Positions 48,398 to 58,034 of a DNA stretch of 64,000 bases are shown piece by piece. The stretch lies in NCBI RefSeq assembly GCF_005771535.1, contig NZ_VANU01000005.1, positions 54,213 to 118,212 on the forward strand, read 5' to 3'. The notes under the pieces are model-generated. The model did not search any database. It was not told where the DNA came from and worked only from the letters and a program-made list of their open reading frames with translations. This DNA is from Arcobacter arenosus (lineage in GTDB: Bacteria > Campylobacterota > Campylobacteria > Campylobacterales > Arcobacteraceae). Numbering within the stretch: the stretch's first letter is position 1; each line of letters begins with the position of its first letter. The position numbers and the translations under genes are program-made.

Positions 48398-49015
48398 TTA
48401 ATTAACTAAAAATCTTTGCTCAACTAAAAGTTTTCCCTTTTCAAAAATTTTACCTTCAAAGATATCACCTTCAACAAAATTTCCTACACCCTTTGGTGTT
48501 CCTGTCATTAAGATATCTCCATCTTCAAAAGATGAAAAAGTTAAAACTTCATCAATAATTTCTTTAGGTTTATTTATCATTAAAGAAACATCACCTTTTT
48601 GTTTAATCTCACCATTAATATAAAGTTCTAACTCTAAATCTTCAATATTTCCATTAAAACTTACAAATTGAGAAAATACAGCTGAACCATTAAAACATTT
48701 TGCTCTTTCCCAAGGTAAACCCTTTTCCTTTAGAGAACTTTGAACCTCTCTTAATGTTAGATCTAATCCAAATCCTACAGCTGTGATTTTATTCTCTTCC
48801 ATTAAAAAAGAGATTTCAGCTTCATAATGACATGAACTATTTCCTTGTGGAAAAGTTAATACTCTTGAAACAGAAGAATTAGGTTTAAAAAAGAAAACCA
48901 TCTCTTCAGGGGTTTCGTTATTTAACTCTTTTATATGCTCTGTATAATTTCTTCCAATACATACCACTTTTGATGGATATATCCTTTCATTATTTTTTAA
49001 AATAATATAATTCAT
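48398..49015 (-). CDS. Fumarylacetoacetate hydrolase-family protein
   Basis: A 205-residue FAH-family enzyme. The start VVCIGRNYTEHIKELNN and the metal/substrate region PNSSVSRV, CHYEAEISFLM and GDILMTGTPKGVG fit the fumarylpyruvate hydrolase/oxaloacetate decarboxylase type. The substrate cannot be told from sequence. It overlaps the Sel1 gene by 4 bp, third in the nudix-Sel1-FAH operon. Confidence 0.85.
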   Translation of the reverse strand: MNYIILKNNERIYPSKVVCIGRNYTEHIKELNNETPEEMVFFFKPNSSVSRVLTFPQGNSSCHYEAEISFLMEENKITAVGFGLDLTLREVQSSLKEKGLPWERAKCFNGSAVFSQFVSFNGNIEDLELELYINGEIKQKGDVSLMINKPKEIIDEVLTFSSFEDGDILMTGTPKGVGNFVEGDIFEGKIFEKGKLLVEQRFLVN

Positions 49016-49851
49016 TTATCTAATACCTTTAATCTGTTTTTAGCAAAATTATCTCCTGATTTTTTATACCACATTATCGCCTCTTTCTCATTTTTTTCTA
49101 CACCATAACCTTTTTCATATAAATATCCTAACCAAGACATTGAATGCTTATCATTTTGTTGTGCAGCTTTACTAAATAATTCAAATGCTTTCTCATAGTT
49201 TTTTTCTACACCATAACCTTTTGCATAAAGGTATCCTAATTGAGACATTCCATATGCATTATTTTTATCAGCTGTTTTTTGATACCAGTATTTAGCTTTT
49301 TCATAATCTTTTTTTACAGACCATCCTTTTTCATAATAATATCCAAGTTCATTTTGTGCATAAGTATCACCTTGATATGCTGCTTTTTTAAAATATGAAA
49401 ATGCTTTATTTAAATCTTTTTCAACACCATTACCTTTGTCATATAAATATGCAAGTTCTCTTTGGGCAACAGGATCATCGTTAGTTGCAGCTTTTTTCAA
49501 CCAGATATATCCTTTTTTATAATCTTTATAATCAAGGACATAGTTTAAGCCCAATTCCCTTTGTGAATATGTATCTCCTGCTTCAGCCGCTTTTAAATAC
49601 CAATTGGTAGCTTTTGTTTTGTCTTTTTCTACTATTTTTCCAACATTATAATAATATGCAACCCAACTTTGTGCAATTATATCACCATCTTTTGCCTTTT
49701 CTAAATAACAAAGAAACCTATCCATATTAACAGGAAAAGTTTTACAATCATTTATATTGGTATACTTTTTGTTGGATAAATTTGCTTGTCCATTGGCACA
49801 ACCTGTTAATAAAAAACCTAAAAAAACTAAAATAATTAATTTAATTTGCAT
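49012..49851 (-). CDS. Sel1-repeat lipoprotein
   Basis: A 279-residue lipoprotein with lipobox LLTGC (Cys at about 18) and about six Sel1 repeats of 36 residues (e.g. GDTYAQNELGYYYEKGWSVKKD, NAYGMSQLGYLYAKGYGVEKN). Such proteins scaffold protein complexes. In Helicobacter they are known as Hcp or beta-lactamase-like proteins, but those are Cys-rich and this one is not. The gap from the nudix gene is 9 bp. The partner is unknown. Confidence 0.85.
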   Translation of the reverse strand: MQIKLIILVFLGFLLTGCANGQANLSNKKYTNINDCKTFPVNMDRFLCYLEKAKDGDIIAQSWVAYYYNVGKIVEKDKTKATNWYLKAAEAGDTYSQRELGLNYVLDYKDYKKGYIWLKKAATNDDPVAQRELAYLYDKGNGVEKDLNKAFSYFKKAAYQGDTYAQNELGYYYEKGWSVKKDYEKAKYWYQKTADKNNAYGMSQLGYLYAKGYGVEKNYEKAFELFSKAAQQNDKHSMSWLGYLYEKGYGVEKNEKEAIMWYKKSGDNFAKNRLKVLDK

Positions 49852-49860
49852 ATCTTTCTC

Positions 49861-50517
49861 CTAAACTATTTTTTTTATTAAATCATTTAATATTACTGCT
49901 GTTAAACCCCAAATAATATCTCCCTTATAGTCATAAACCCAAACTTTATGTCGTCTATGCCCCCAAGGTTTATGATAAGCTTCAGGTAAACCTAACTCTT
50001 CTACGGGGAAAAGAATCTCTTTATTTCCATCATCATCTATGGTATAAGGATGAACTTGATATTTTAAATTATATTCAATTGGAGGATTTTTTTTAAAAAA
50101 ATCTAAGGGGATAATTAATATATCTTCAACTTCATTTTTATCAATTACCATATTTTTGATTGCTCTTTTTTTCACTCTAGCTACAAAAGATTCAACTAAT
50201 GCTCCTATCGGAGCAACATAGGTATCTAACTGTCCCAATATTTTGATATCTTTTTTTCTGATACCTAATTCTTCGTAGGTCTCTCTTAATGCAGTATCTT
50301 TAAAACTTTTATCATTTTCTTCTTTTCTTCCACCAGGGAAACAAATATCACCACCTTGTCTTATATGGGCAGCTCTTTTTTGAAAAATTAAATAATATTC
50401 ATCTTTTATTTTGACAATAGGAATTAAAACTGCTGAATTAAAATATCTATCCCTTGCCATAACTCCTGGTTTATCAGGTAAATTTTTGACAAGTTTTTTA
50501 AGCTCTTTCTTTTTCAT
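49861..50517 (-). CDS. Nudix hydrolase, CoA pyrophosphatase-like
   Basis: A 218-residue Nudix protein. The Nudix box is intact in GGRKEENDKSFKDTALRETYEELGI. The CoA-specific motif of NudL-type enzymes (upstream LLxxR.) is partly recognisable in YLIFQKRAAHIRQGGDICFPGG, and VWGLTA-like IIWGLTAVIL lies near the end. It probably cuts CoA or related dinucleotides. It starts the nudix-Sel1-FAH operon. Confidence 0.85.
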   Translation of the reverse strand: MKKKELKKLVKNLPDKPGVMARDRYFNSAVLIPIVKIKDEYYLIFQKRAAHIRQGGDICFPGGRKEENDKSFKDTALRETYEELGIRKKDIKILGQLDTYVAPIGALVESFVARVKKRAIKNMVIDKNEVEDILIIPLDFFKKNPPIEYNLKYQVHPYTIDDDGNKEILFPVEELGLPEAYHKPWGHRRHKVWVYDYKGDIIWGLTAVILNDLIKKIV

Positions 50518-50591
50518 ATTACCTTATTCAAATTTTTCAAAAAGTATATCAAAAAAATTTAAAATATCATATTTTTGTCATATGTTCATTA

Positions 50592-50663
50592 TATAATTTC
50601 AACATCCCCATTCATGAAGACTCATAGAATGACGATTAGTTTAAACACTAGTCGACCTTTTTT
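50592..50663 (+). ncRNA. Candidate small RNA: promoter plus terminator
   Basis: TATAAT (50592-50597) is followed 35 bases on by an 8-bp hairpin (50633-50640 with 50647-50654, one G-T pair) and a run of six T (50658-50663). Starting near 50604 this would give an RNA of about 60 bases. A second, stronger hairpin follows (50668-50702). No open reading frame of note lies in it. It could instead be an attenuated leader of the 50795 kinase gene. Confidence 0.35.
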
Positions 50664-50667
50664 AAAT

Positions 50668-50702
50668 AATTTAAAGTCGTATTCGCTCCACGACTTTAAA
50701 TT
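50668..50702 (+). repeat. 13-bp perfect hairpin before the three-domain kinase gene
   Basis: The stem 50668-50680 pairs with 50690-50702 around a nine-base loop (ATTCGCTCC). T-rich sequence follows. It may be a terminator of the putative small RNA or part of the leader of the kinase gene at 50795. Confidence 0.6.
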
Positions 50703-50794
50703 TAATAATAAATTTCAATTCACACCTATTACAAATTTATCAGGCTTTAACATTTTTCAAGCATCATTTTTATAAAATAATAAAAAGGCTATGG

Positions 50795-53700
50795 ATGAAA
50801 ATTGTATTACTATTTTTCTTTCTATTTGTATCTATTTTTGCTAAAGAACTATCTTTTACAAATGAAGAAATTGAATTCATTAAAAACCATAAACCTATAA
50901 AAATCGCCTCAATAAAATCATATATCCCCTTTAGTTATGAAAAAAATAATAATAAAATTGGACTTACTCACGATTTACTTGATTTAATATCTAAAAAAAG
51001 TGGTCTAAAATTTGAAAAAACAAATGGTTCTTGGTCAACAATTTTCAAAAAATTTAAAAACAAAGAAGTTGATATAATAAGTGAAATCTCTTATAAAAAA
51101 GATAGAGAAGAGTATGCTGTTTTTACAGAGCCTTATTATGAAGTACCAATTGGAGTTTTTACAAATGGTTTAATAAAATACGAAGGAAAAAAATCCTTAG
51201 AGGGTAAAAGAATTGGAATCTTAAAGGGTTCATTTTTTATTCAAATATTAAAAGAGATTAAAGATGTTGAAATTGTAGAATTAGAATCGGAAAAAGAAAA
51301 ACTTTTTTATCTACTAAATAATCAAGTTGATTTAATAATCAGTAATGCTATGACAGAAAATTATACTTATAACCTGATGTACAAAGATGTAAAACTAAGT
51401 GGTTTTTTTGAAAATGAGCAAATAAGTAAAGAAGATTTACGATTTGGTATACAAAAAGAGAATAAAATATTAAGTTCGATTTTTTTAAAAACCTTTAATT
51501 CTATCTCATTAACAGAAATGATTCAACTAAAGAAAGACTGGATTTACTCAAATAAAAATCTTCATACTAAAGCATATTTAACAATTGAAGAAAAGAATTT
51601 TATAGAAGACAATGTAATAAAAATTGGAATAGAAAGTTCTAAACCATATATCTTTTTTAATGAAAAACAAAATGATATTGATGGATTTTATTCTGATATT
51701 TTAAAACTGGTTTTAGAAAAAACTGGTTTAAAAGTTGAATACGTAAAAGACTCATGGCATAATTTATTAACTGATTTCAAAAAAGGAAAAATAGATTTAC
51801 TCCCTGCAACTTTTTACGATAAAAAAAGAGAAGATTTTGGGTTATATACAAAAGAATATTACAAAGTTAAAGAGTATATTTATACCAAATTACTAAATTA
51901 TAAAGATTTAACAAATTTAAACAATAAAAAAGTTGCTATTGTAAAAGGTTATGCCACAATTAATAAACTCAAGAAAAAATTTCCAAATATACAAATAGTA
52001 GAAACAGATAGTTTAGCACAATCAGTTTCTTTAGCTTTAAATGAAAAAGTTGATGCCCTGATAGATTACCATTTAGTTGTAGAAAACTTTTTATTTGAAA
52101 ATGCTATTTTAGACTTAAAAGGCACACCTCAAGATTATCTAAATGCAACATCAGTCCACTATTTTTCTAAAAAAGAGCAACCTATTTTAAACTCTATTTT
52201 ACAAAAAGGTTTAGATTCCATTTTAAAAGAAGAAAGAACAAAGCTATACAACAATTGGTTTAGTGCAAATAGTATTTTAAGTTCACAAAATTTAAAAACA
52301 ATTAAAGAAAAAAAATTTATACAAAACCACCCTTTAATAAAATTTAGAGTTAGACCAAATAGAGCCCCTTATGAGTTTGAAAAAGATGGAAAAGCTGCAG
52401 GTTTAGCTGTTGACTATGTAAGGGAAAGTGCAAAAAAAATGGGCTTTGAAGTTGAATTTGTAGTAAATAATGATCCTGTTAAAGATGCTTTTTATCATAT
52501 AAATAATGTTAGGGAAAAATATGATACTTTAGTTTTTACAGTTAAAAATCCAGATAGAGAAAAAGAGTTTTCTTTTGGTATTGACTTTTTATCTTATCCT
52601 CTTATGATTATTACCCATAAAGATGCAAACTATGTAGGATCTATGAGTAGTTTAAATAATAAAACAGTAGTTTTAGAAGAAGGATTTTTGACAAATAAAT
52701 GGATAAAAAGAGATTATCCAAAAATAAATATTATAAATGCTAAAGATACAAAAAGTGCTTTAGAGATGGTAAATAGTAACAAAGATCTTACGTATATAGG
52801 AAATTTAGGAGTTGCAAATTATCTTAGAGTTCATGATAAATTAGAAAATATAAAAATATCTGCCCCAAGTGGATATGGAGATGTAAATTTTAGCTTTATT
52901 GCTCCAAAAGAATGGCCAGAATTAGCTTCTTTACTAAGTAAAGGATTTAAACAAATAGCTCCAACGGAACATATAAAAATTCAACAAAAATGGTTCTCAA
53001 TTCAAGAAGTTAGAAATACAGATTATTCTTTGATATTTAAAACCTCTATTATTTTATTTTTAATAATCATTTGGATTTTATGGTGGAATAGAAAATTATC
53101 AAAAGAAAAAGATAAAACAAAAACAGCATTAAAAGAGCTTCAAAAAGCTAAGGGTTTATTAGAAGAGAAGAATAAAGAGGTCTTAATCTCTCAACAGTTT
53201 TTAGAATCAGTTTTAGATGAAAGTCCAAATCCAATAATTATTAAAGACCATAATAACAAATTTGTTTTAGTAAATGAAGCTTTAGCTAAACTATATAACA
53301 CTACAAAAGAAAACTTAATAGGTAAAGATGACAGTTCATTTATAGATGATAAAGAGATGACAAACTTTTACAAAGAAAATGTTAAAAACATTTTTGATAG
53401 TGGTAAAAGTCAAATTGTATATGAAGATTCAAAAGATTTAAAAACTGGAGAGATTAGAAACTTTATGTCCATAAAAAAACCATTTAAAGATACAAATGGA
53501 AATCAACTAATATTAGTTATTGCAAATGATATTACTGAAATCAAAAAACTTGAAGCTGAAAAATTAAAAAATCAAGAATTAATTTTCCAACAATCAAAAA
53601 CTGCCTCAATGGGTGAGATGATAGGAAACATTGCCCACCAATGGAGACAACCCTTATCTATCATCTCAACTGCATCTACTGGACTTGTAATTGAAAAAGA

Positions 53701-54277
53701 ACTAGGTGTATTAGATGATAATAAATTAATCGATACACTAAAAACTATTAATGAATATACCCAACATTTATCAAATACAATTGAGACATTTAGGGATTAT
53801 ATAAAAGATACAAAAGAGTTTAAAGAGGTTATATTACAAGATAGAATCAAAGTTGCAATAAATATTGTAAATGCTTCTTTTAGTAGTAACTTTATAGTTA
53901 TAAAAACAAATATTGAAACAATAGAACCAATTAAAATAAAACTTGTTTTAGGTGAACTATCTGAAGCTTTAATTAATATTTTAAATAATTCAAAAGATGT
54001 TTTAAAAGAAAGAAAAATAAAATCCCCTTGGGTTGATGTTCAATTAAAAAAACAGAGCAACAAAGCTATGATAACTATTGAAGACAATGGTGGAGGGGTT
54101 GATGAAGAAATAATTGAAAGAATTTTTGAACCATACTTTACAACAAAACATCAATCTCAAGGTACTGGGTTAGGTCTTCATATGAGTTATAAAATTATAA
54201 CTGAAAGTTTAAAAGGTTCAATATATGTTAAAAACACTTCAAATGGAGCAAAATTTTTTATAGAATTACCCCTTTAA
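50795..54277 (+). CDS. Hybrid-ligand sensor kinase: three substrate-binding domains, PAS, HisKA
   Basis: A 1160-residue membrane histidine kinase. The signal peptide MKIVLLFFFLFVSIFA is followed by three periplasmic type-3 solute-binding domains (about 18-250, 255-495, 500-740), each starting with an NxxIKIxxx-type strand and holding DGxxxD-like segments. One TM helix follows (about 750-770, IFKTSIILFLIIIWILWW), then a coiled coil, a PAS domain (about 805-920), HisKA with GNIAHQWRQPLSIIST and HATPase with GTGLGLHMSYKI. Three tandem binding domains are unusual; one or two are typical. BvgS-like proteins have two. Ligands are unknown, and no response regulator is adjacent. Confidence 0.93.
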   Translation: MKIVLLFFFLFVSIFAKELSFTNEEIEFIKNHKPIKIASIKSYIPFSYEKNNNKIGLTHDLLDLISKKSGLKFEKTNGSWSTIFKKFKNKEVDIISEISYKKDREEYAVFTEPYYEVPIGVFTNGLIKYEGKKSLEGKRIGILKGSFFIQILKEIKDVEIVELESEKEKLFYLLNNQVDLIISNAMTENYTYNLMYKDVKLSGFFENEQISKEDLRFGIQKENKILSSIFLKTFNSISLTEMIQLKKDWIYSNKNLHTKAYLTIEEKNFIEDNVIKIGIESSKPYIFFNEKQNDIDGFYSDILKLVLEKTGLKVEYVKDSWHNLLTDFKKGKIDLLPATFYDKKREDFGLYTKEYYKVKEYIYTKLLNYKDLTNLNNKKVAIVKGYATINKLKKKFPNIQIVETDSLAQSVSLALNEKVDALIDYHLVVENFLFENAILDLKGTPQDYLNATSVHYFSKKEQPILNSILQKGLDSILKEERTKLYNNWFSANSILSSQNLKTIKEKKFIQNHPLIKFRVRPNRAPYEFEKDGKAAGLAVDYVRESAKKMGFEVEFVVNNDPVKDAFYHINNVREKYDTLVFTVKNPDREKEFSFGIDFLSYPLMIITHKDANYVGSMSSLNNKTVVLEEGFLTNKWIKRDYPKINIINAKDTKSALEMVNSNKDLTYIGNLGVANYLRVHDKLENIKISAPSGYGDVNFSFIAPKEWPELASLLSKGFKQIAPTEHIKIQQKWFSIQEVRNTDYSLIFKTSIILFLIIIWILWWNRKLSKEKDKTKTALKELQKAKGLLEEKNKEVLISQQFLESVLDESPNPIIIKDHNNKFVLVNEALAKLYNTTKENLIGKDDSSFIDDKEMTNFYKENVKNIFDSGKSQIVYEDSKDLKTGEIRNFMSIKKPFKDTNGNQLILVIANDITEIKKLEAEKLKNQELIFQQSKTASMGEMIGNIAHQWRQPLSIISTASTGLVIEKELGVLDDNKLIDTLKTINEYTQHLSNTIETFRDYIKDTKEFKEVILQDRIKVAINIVNASFSSNFIVIKTNIETIEPIKIKLVLGELSEALINILNNSKDVLKERKIKSPWVDVQLKKQSNKAMITIEDNGGGVDEEIIERIFEPYFTTKHQSQGTGLGLHMSYKIITESLKGSIYVKNTSNGAKFFIELPL

Positions 54278-54281
54278 TATC

Positions 54282-54698
54282 TTATACTTTTCTATTTTGA
54301 TATTTAGACCAATCTGGCATTTCATGAATGTATCCATCAAATAATGGTGATGAAATAATAAAATCAGCTGTTTGTCTATTTGTTGCAATTGGGATTCTAT
54401 AGGTATCGCATATTCTTCTAAGAGCTGTAATATCTGGTTCATGGGGTTGAGCTGCCATTGGGTCAACAAAGAAAAATAAAATATCAATCTTTCCTTCAGC
54501 TATCATAGCTCCTATTTGTTGATCTCCACCTAAAGGACCCGATTTTAATCTATGAATTCCAAAACCTTTTTCTTGTAAAAGTTTTCCCGTAGTACCTGTT
54601 GCATAAATCACATGTTTTTGCAAAGTTCCTTTATTGAACATTGCCCAATCTATTAAATCAAGTTTTAAATTATCGTGGGCAACTAAAGCAATATTCAT
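54282..54698 (-). CDS. mgsA: Methylglyoxal synthase
   Basis: A 138-residue MgsA, which turns dihydroxyacetone phosphate into methylglyoxal. The start NIALVAHDNLKLDLIDWA, the phosphate loop ATGTTGKLL, the catalytic-Asp motif LKSGPLGGDQQIGAMI and FFVDPMAAQPHEPDI are present. It is convergent with the kinase gene, 4 bp away. The gene is a little shorter than E. coli's 152 residues, as in many bacteria. Confidence 0.95.
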   Translation of the reverse strand: MNIALVAHDNLKLDLIDWAMFNKGTLQKHVIYATGTTGKLLQEKGFGIHRLKSGPLGGDQQIGAMIAEGKIDILFFFVDPMAAQPHEPDITALRRICDTYRIPIATNRQTADFIISSPLFDGYIHEMPDWSKYQNRKV

Positions 54699-54809
54699 TT
54701 TTATCCTTTTAGCAAATAATTTTTTATAGTTGATGTTAACAATTGTATCTAAAATGGGTATAATTTCAATAAAAGCTTTATGTGTTCCACAAACATCAAG
54801 ATGATTTTT

Positions 54810-55895
54810 TTATAATGATTCTATCCAAAGTTCTAAAGTTCTATCGGGAATAAAATATTTATCACTCTCTTTATCAATTAATTCTTTGTCAAATAATGTT
54901 TTTACAGAAGATTGAAGTGTTTGTTTTTTGATATTATATTTATTTAAAATATCATTTACAAAGAAACCATTTTTATACTTCCCAACAATTTTTAATGCAA
55001 TTTTTTGATTGTTGTTTAAAGTATCAAAAATAATTCTAAAACTAGCTTCTTTAGAAGCAATAATTTCACTTAAAATCTCTTCTATTTTCTCTTTATCTAT
55101 ATTTTCTACTCTATAAACATACAATAGGTGTAATATATTTTGAATCAACTTTGTTTCTCCATTTGCTTTTTCAAATATATAACCTACAAGTTCTTCAGAA
55201 ATATCCAGATAATCCTTTGAGTAATCAAAAATATTTTTAGTATCTAAAGCTTGTAATTCAAAATGATTTGCCAATTCATAAAGTGGTGCTTTATATTCAA
55301 ATAATGATGTTAAAAGATGTCTTTTTGAACCTAAAAAGACATATGATATATTTTCTCTATTTTGTATATAACTTCTTAAATAAGCATCTAATTTTACATC
55401 TTTAATTGTAGCTATTTGTTGAAATTCATCTATTGCTAAAATTATCTGTTTTGTTTTAGATAATTCATTTAAGGAATTGAAAAAATCCTCCATCATTTGC
55501 TCAAAACTAAGAGTTGCAATAACTGGTTTTATACTATATTTTAATGTTGTTGGGTCAATTGTAGGTTCAACTCTAACCCTTTTAAATAAAGATGTTAAAG
55601 TTTTAATGGCAGACTTTAAATCACTTTCTTGACTATTTGATAAAGCTTTTAAAAGTAAGTAGGCAAAATCCTCTTTTGAAGTCATTTCAAAAATATCCAC
55701 ATAAATACATATATACTGTTTTTTATGATTTTCTATAAAATTACTAATAAGTGAACTTTTACCCATTCTTCTTTTTGAATGAATTAAAATGTTATTTGAA
55801 TACTTTACAACTTTTTCTAACTCTTTAAGCTCTTTTTCTCTACCAAAGAAACACTTACTATCTGAAATCTTGTCATAAGGAAATGGAGAAAACAT
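54810..55895 (-). CDS. AAA-family ATP-binding protein
   Basis: A 361-residue STAND/AAA ATPase of the archaeal-ATPase (PF01637-like) type. It has an N-terminal FFGREKELKELEKVV, Walker A HSKRRMGKSSLIS, Walker B ILAIDEFQQI and the sensor GSKRH. The C-terminal ~90 residues form a winged helix (FVNDILNKYNIKKQTLQSSV). It lacks C-terminal repeats. Such proteins occur near mobile or toxin genes but their roles are often unknown. Two ATACT-N3-AGTAT palindromes lie upstream. Confidence 0.8.
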   Translation of the reverse strand: MFSPFPYDKISDSKCFFGREKELKELEKVVKYSNNILIHSKRRMGKSSLISNFIENHKKQYICIYVDIFEMTSKEDFAYLLLKALSNSQESDLKSAIKTLTSLFKRVRVEPTIDPTTLKYSIKPVIATLSFEQMMEDFFNSLNELSKTKQIILAIDEFQQIATIKDVKLDAYLRSYIQNRENISYVFLGSKRHLLTSLFEYKAPLYELANHFELQALDTKNIFDYSKDYLDISEELVGYIFEKANGETKLIQNILHLLYVYRVENIDKEKIEEILSEIIASKEASFRIIFDTLNNNQKIALKIVGKYKNGFFVNDILNKYNIKKQTLQSSVKTLFDKELIDKESDKYFIPDRTLELWIESL

Positions 55896-55920
55896 ATTTA
55901 AACCTTAGTATCTATTTTTA

Positions 55921-55971
55921 AATACTATTAGTATAGTTAAAATATTTAATAAAGTCAATACTATAAGTATT
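55921..55971 (-). promoter_or_regulatory. Paired palindromes before the AAA ATPase gene
   Basis: ATACT-ATT-AGTAT (55922-55934) and AATACT-ATA-AGTATT (55957-55971) share the same arms and spacer length, with centres 36 bp apart. They lie 26-76 bp upstream of the ATPase start. Operator-like; the binding protein could be the ATPase's own winged helix or another regulator. Confidence 0.55.
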
Positions 55972-56043
55972 AGTTTTTAAATACTTGCAATTTCTTAACT
56001 TGTAAAAAAGTGATTTAAATGATTAGATTTTGAAAGAAATTAA

Positions 56044-56111
56044 GGCGGAGGAAAATAGTGTTGGAGGAGTTTACTAAAGTAAATGACTTTAACACTATTT
56101 TTCTCCAACGC
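56044..56111. repeat. Large imperfect inverted repeat between the ATPase gene and purH
   Basis: A perfect 11-bp pair (56052-56062 with 56091-56101) extends outwards by GGAGG/CTCC-type pairs to about 16 bp. The loop holds a smaller palindrome TTTACT-AA-AGTAAA (56070-56083). GTTGGAG (56060-56066) can instead pair with CTCCAAC (56103-56109), which gives a second, exclusive fold. No coding potential. Confidence 0.6.
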
Positions 56112-56121
56112 TTATTTATAA

Positions 56122-56150
56122 AAAAAGATGATTATTTAAATCATCTTTTT
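56122..56150 (-). terminator. Terminator of purH
   Basis: A 10-bp stem (56122-56131 with 56141-56150) with a nine-base loop, overlapping the purH stop by two bases. On the minus strand it ends in six T. Confidence 0.88.
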
Positions 56151-57681
56151 AGTGTAAAAAGTGTCTAACACCTGTAAAGTATAACGCCATTCCATGCTCA
56201 TTTGCTGCGTCAATAACCTCATCATCTCTAACAGACCCACCTGGTTCAATTACACATTTTACACCAGCCTCTGCTGCTGCGTCAATTGAATCTCTAAATG
56301 GAAAGAATGCTTCAGAAGCAAGTACTGAACCACTTACATCAATTCCCATGTCTTCTGCTTTTCTAAGTGCTGCTTTAGCTGCATCAACTCTTGAAGTCAT
56401 ACCCATACCAATAGCAACAACTGCAGAATCTTTTACATAAACAACACAGTTAGATTTTGTTCCAGCTGCTACTTTAACAGCAATTTCCATATCTTTTTTC
56501 TCTTGTTCTCTTGCTTCTCTTGTAGTTTTAAGTTCTGCATTTTTAACTTCATCCTCACCTACTACATCAGAATCTTGGTATACAAATCCACCATCAACAA
56601 TTTTAAAATTAAATGGGTCATTTGCAAGATCTAATTTTTGTGTACCTTGTTTGAATAGTTTTAATCTCTTTTTCTTATTAAACTCTTCAATTGCATCTTC
56701 TGTAAAATCAGCCGCGAATACAACTTCTAAGAAGATTTCATTCATTTTTTTAGCTAATTCACCGTCAACTACACCATTTACTGCAACAACACCACCAAAG
56801 GCAGAAACAGGGTCACATTTCAATGCTTCAGTATAAGATTCAAATAATGTATCTTTAATAGCAAATCCACAAGGATTTCCATGTTTTACAATACATACAG
56901 CGTTATCATCACCAAAATTTGCAGCAATTTTAGCAGCTCCACTAATATCACCCATATTGTTAAATGATGCTTCACCTTTTACAGTGATGAATTTGTCTGA
57001 TAAATGTTTATCAAATTCGTATAATGCACCTTTTTGGTGTGGGTTTTCACCATATCTAGTATCAAATACTTTCTCACCAACGATAAATTGTTTTGCACCC
57101 ATTCCACCATTGAATCTTTTGTTCATATAGTTTGCAATCATAGAGTCATATGCAGCTGTATGCTCATATGCTTTAATCATCATATCTCTTCTAAATTCTA
57201 CTGTATTAGTATCATTTTTAAGATTATTTAAAACTACATCATAATCAGCAACATCCGTTACTATAATTACTGAATCAAAGTTTTTAGCTGCAGATCTAAC
57301 CATTGCTGGTCCACCAATATCAATGTTTTCAATAATCTCTTCAAAATCATCTGTTTTTTCAATTGTTGCTTTAAATGGATAAAGGTTTACACATACTAAA
57401 TCAATCCCTTCTACACCTAACTCTTTTGCTTGGTCAAGGTGAGATTCTTTGTCTCTTCTATGAAGAATACCACCATGGATATATGGGTTTAAAGTTTTAA
57501 CTCTACCTTCAAAACACTCTGGAAATTTTGTTACTTCATTTGCTTCAATAACTGCAATTCCAGCTTCTTTTAGTTTATTGTAAGTACCACCAGTTGAAAT
57601 AATTTCATATCCTAAAGATACTAACTCTTTAGCAAAGTTTTCAACTCCACTTTTGTCGCTAACGCTAATTAATGCTCTCAT
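56149..57681 (-). CDS. purH: Bifunctional AICAR formyltransferase/IMP cyclohydrolase
   Basis: A 510-residue PurH, the last two steps of IMP synthesis. The N-terminal cyclohydrolase (about 1-190) has [33 protein letters not shown] and [15 protein letters not shown]. The C-terminal transformylase has the catalytic [10 protein letters not shown] and ends [21 protein letters not shown]. The length is normal. It stands alone, with hairpin-rich intergenic regions on both sides. Confidence 0.97.
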   Translation of the reverse strand: MRALISVSDKSGVENFAKELVSLGYEIISTGGTYNKLKEAGIAVIEANEVTKFPECFEGRVKTLNPYIHGGILHRRDKESHLDQAKELGVEGIDLVCVNLYPFKATIEKTDDFEEIIENIDIGGPAMVRSAAKNFDSVIIVTDVADYDVVLNNLKNDTNTVEFRRDMMIKAYEHTAAYDSMIANYMNKRFNGGMGAKQFIVGEKVFDTRYGENPHQKGALYEFDKHLSDKFITVKGEASFNNMGDISGAAKIAANFGDDNAVCIVKHGNPCGFAIKDTLFESYTEALKCDPVSAFGGVVAVNGVVDGELAKKMNEIFLEVVFAADFTEDAIEEFNKKKRLKLFKQGTQKLDLANDPFNFKIVDGGFVYQDSDVVGEDEVKNAELKTTREAREQEKKDMEIAVKVAAGTKSNCVVYVKDSAVVAIGMGMTSRVDAAKAALRKAEDMGIDVSGSVLASEAFFPFRDSIDAAAEAGVKCVIEPGGSVRDDEVIDAANEHGMALYFTGVRHFLH

Positions 57682-57711
57682 TAAGATTTACCTTTTGATT
57701 GTTGTTTTTTT

Positions 57712-57972
57712 GGGCAATTCTAAAAATTCTTATACTTCATAGAAGAAAAAATTTGGTGATTTATTTTTTTAGAAAAAATTGAAGTACTAGCTAGCTAATT
57801 CAAAAATTTTTCTAAAAAAAGAGATATCAAATAATTCTTCCCTATGGGCTTTATATACTTTTTTCTATGCATCGTCACTACTTTACGTATTACTGCAGTA
57901 GTACTAAAAGTATTTCCTTGCATAGAAAAAAGTATTTTAAAGCTATGAACATAATAATTTTTAGAAGTGCCC
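57712..57972. repeat. MITE-like 261-bp palindromic element between purH and nosL-like gene
   Basis: The outer arms (57712-57728 and 57956-57972) match at 16 of 17 bases, start with GGGC and end with GCCC, and continue inward to about 30 bp with few mismatches. Inside lie two strong hairpins: 14-bp perfect arms at 57764-57777 and 57807-57820, and 17-bp perfect arms at 57855-57871 and 57919-57935, each with further palindromes in the loop. There is no reading frame of note. A target-site duplication is not clear. The pattern suggests a non-autonomous mobile element or a dispersed intergenic repeat. Confidence 0.6.
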
Positions 57973-58034
57973 TTAGTTTTCGCGGATTATACTTAAAGTT
58001 TATTTAATAAAGGCTTTTGTAAGTTTTCCAAAAA

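Noticed and set aside
50575-50775. 66-codon frame on the plus strand before the three-domain kinase
   Set aside because: No ribosome binding site, no family features, and it runs through two strong hairpins; better read as leader or small RNA.
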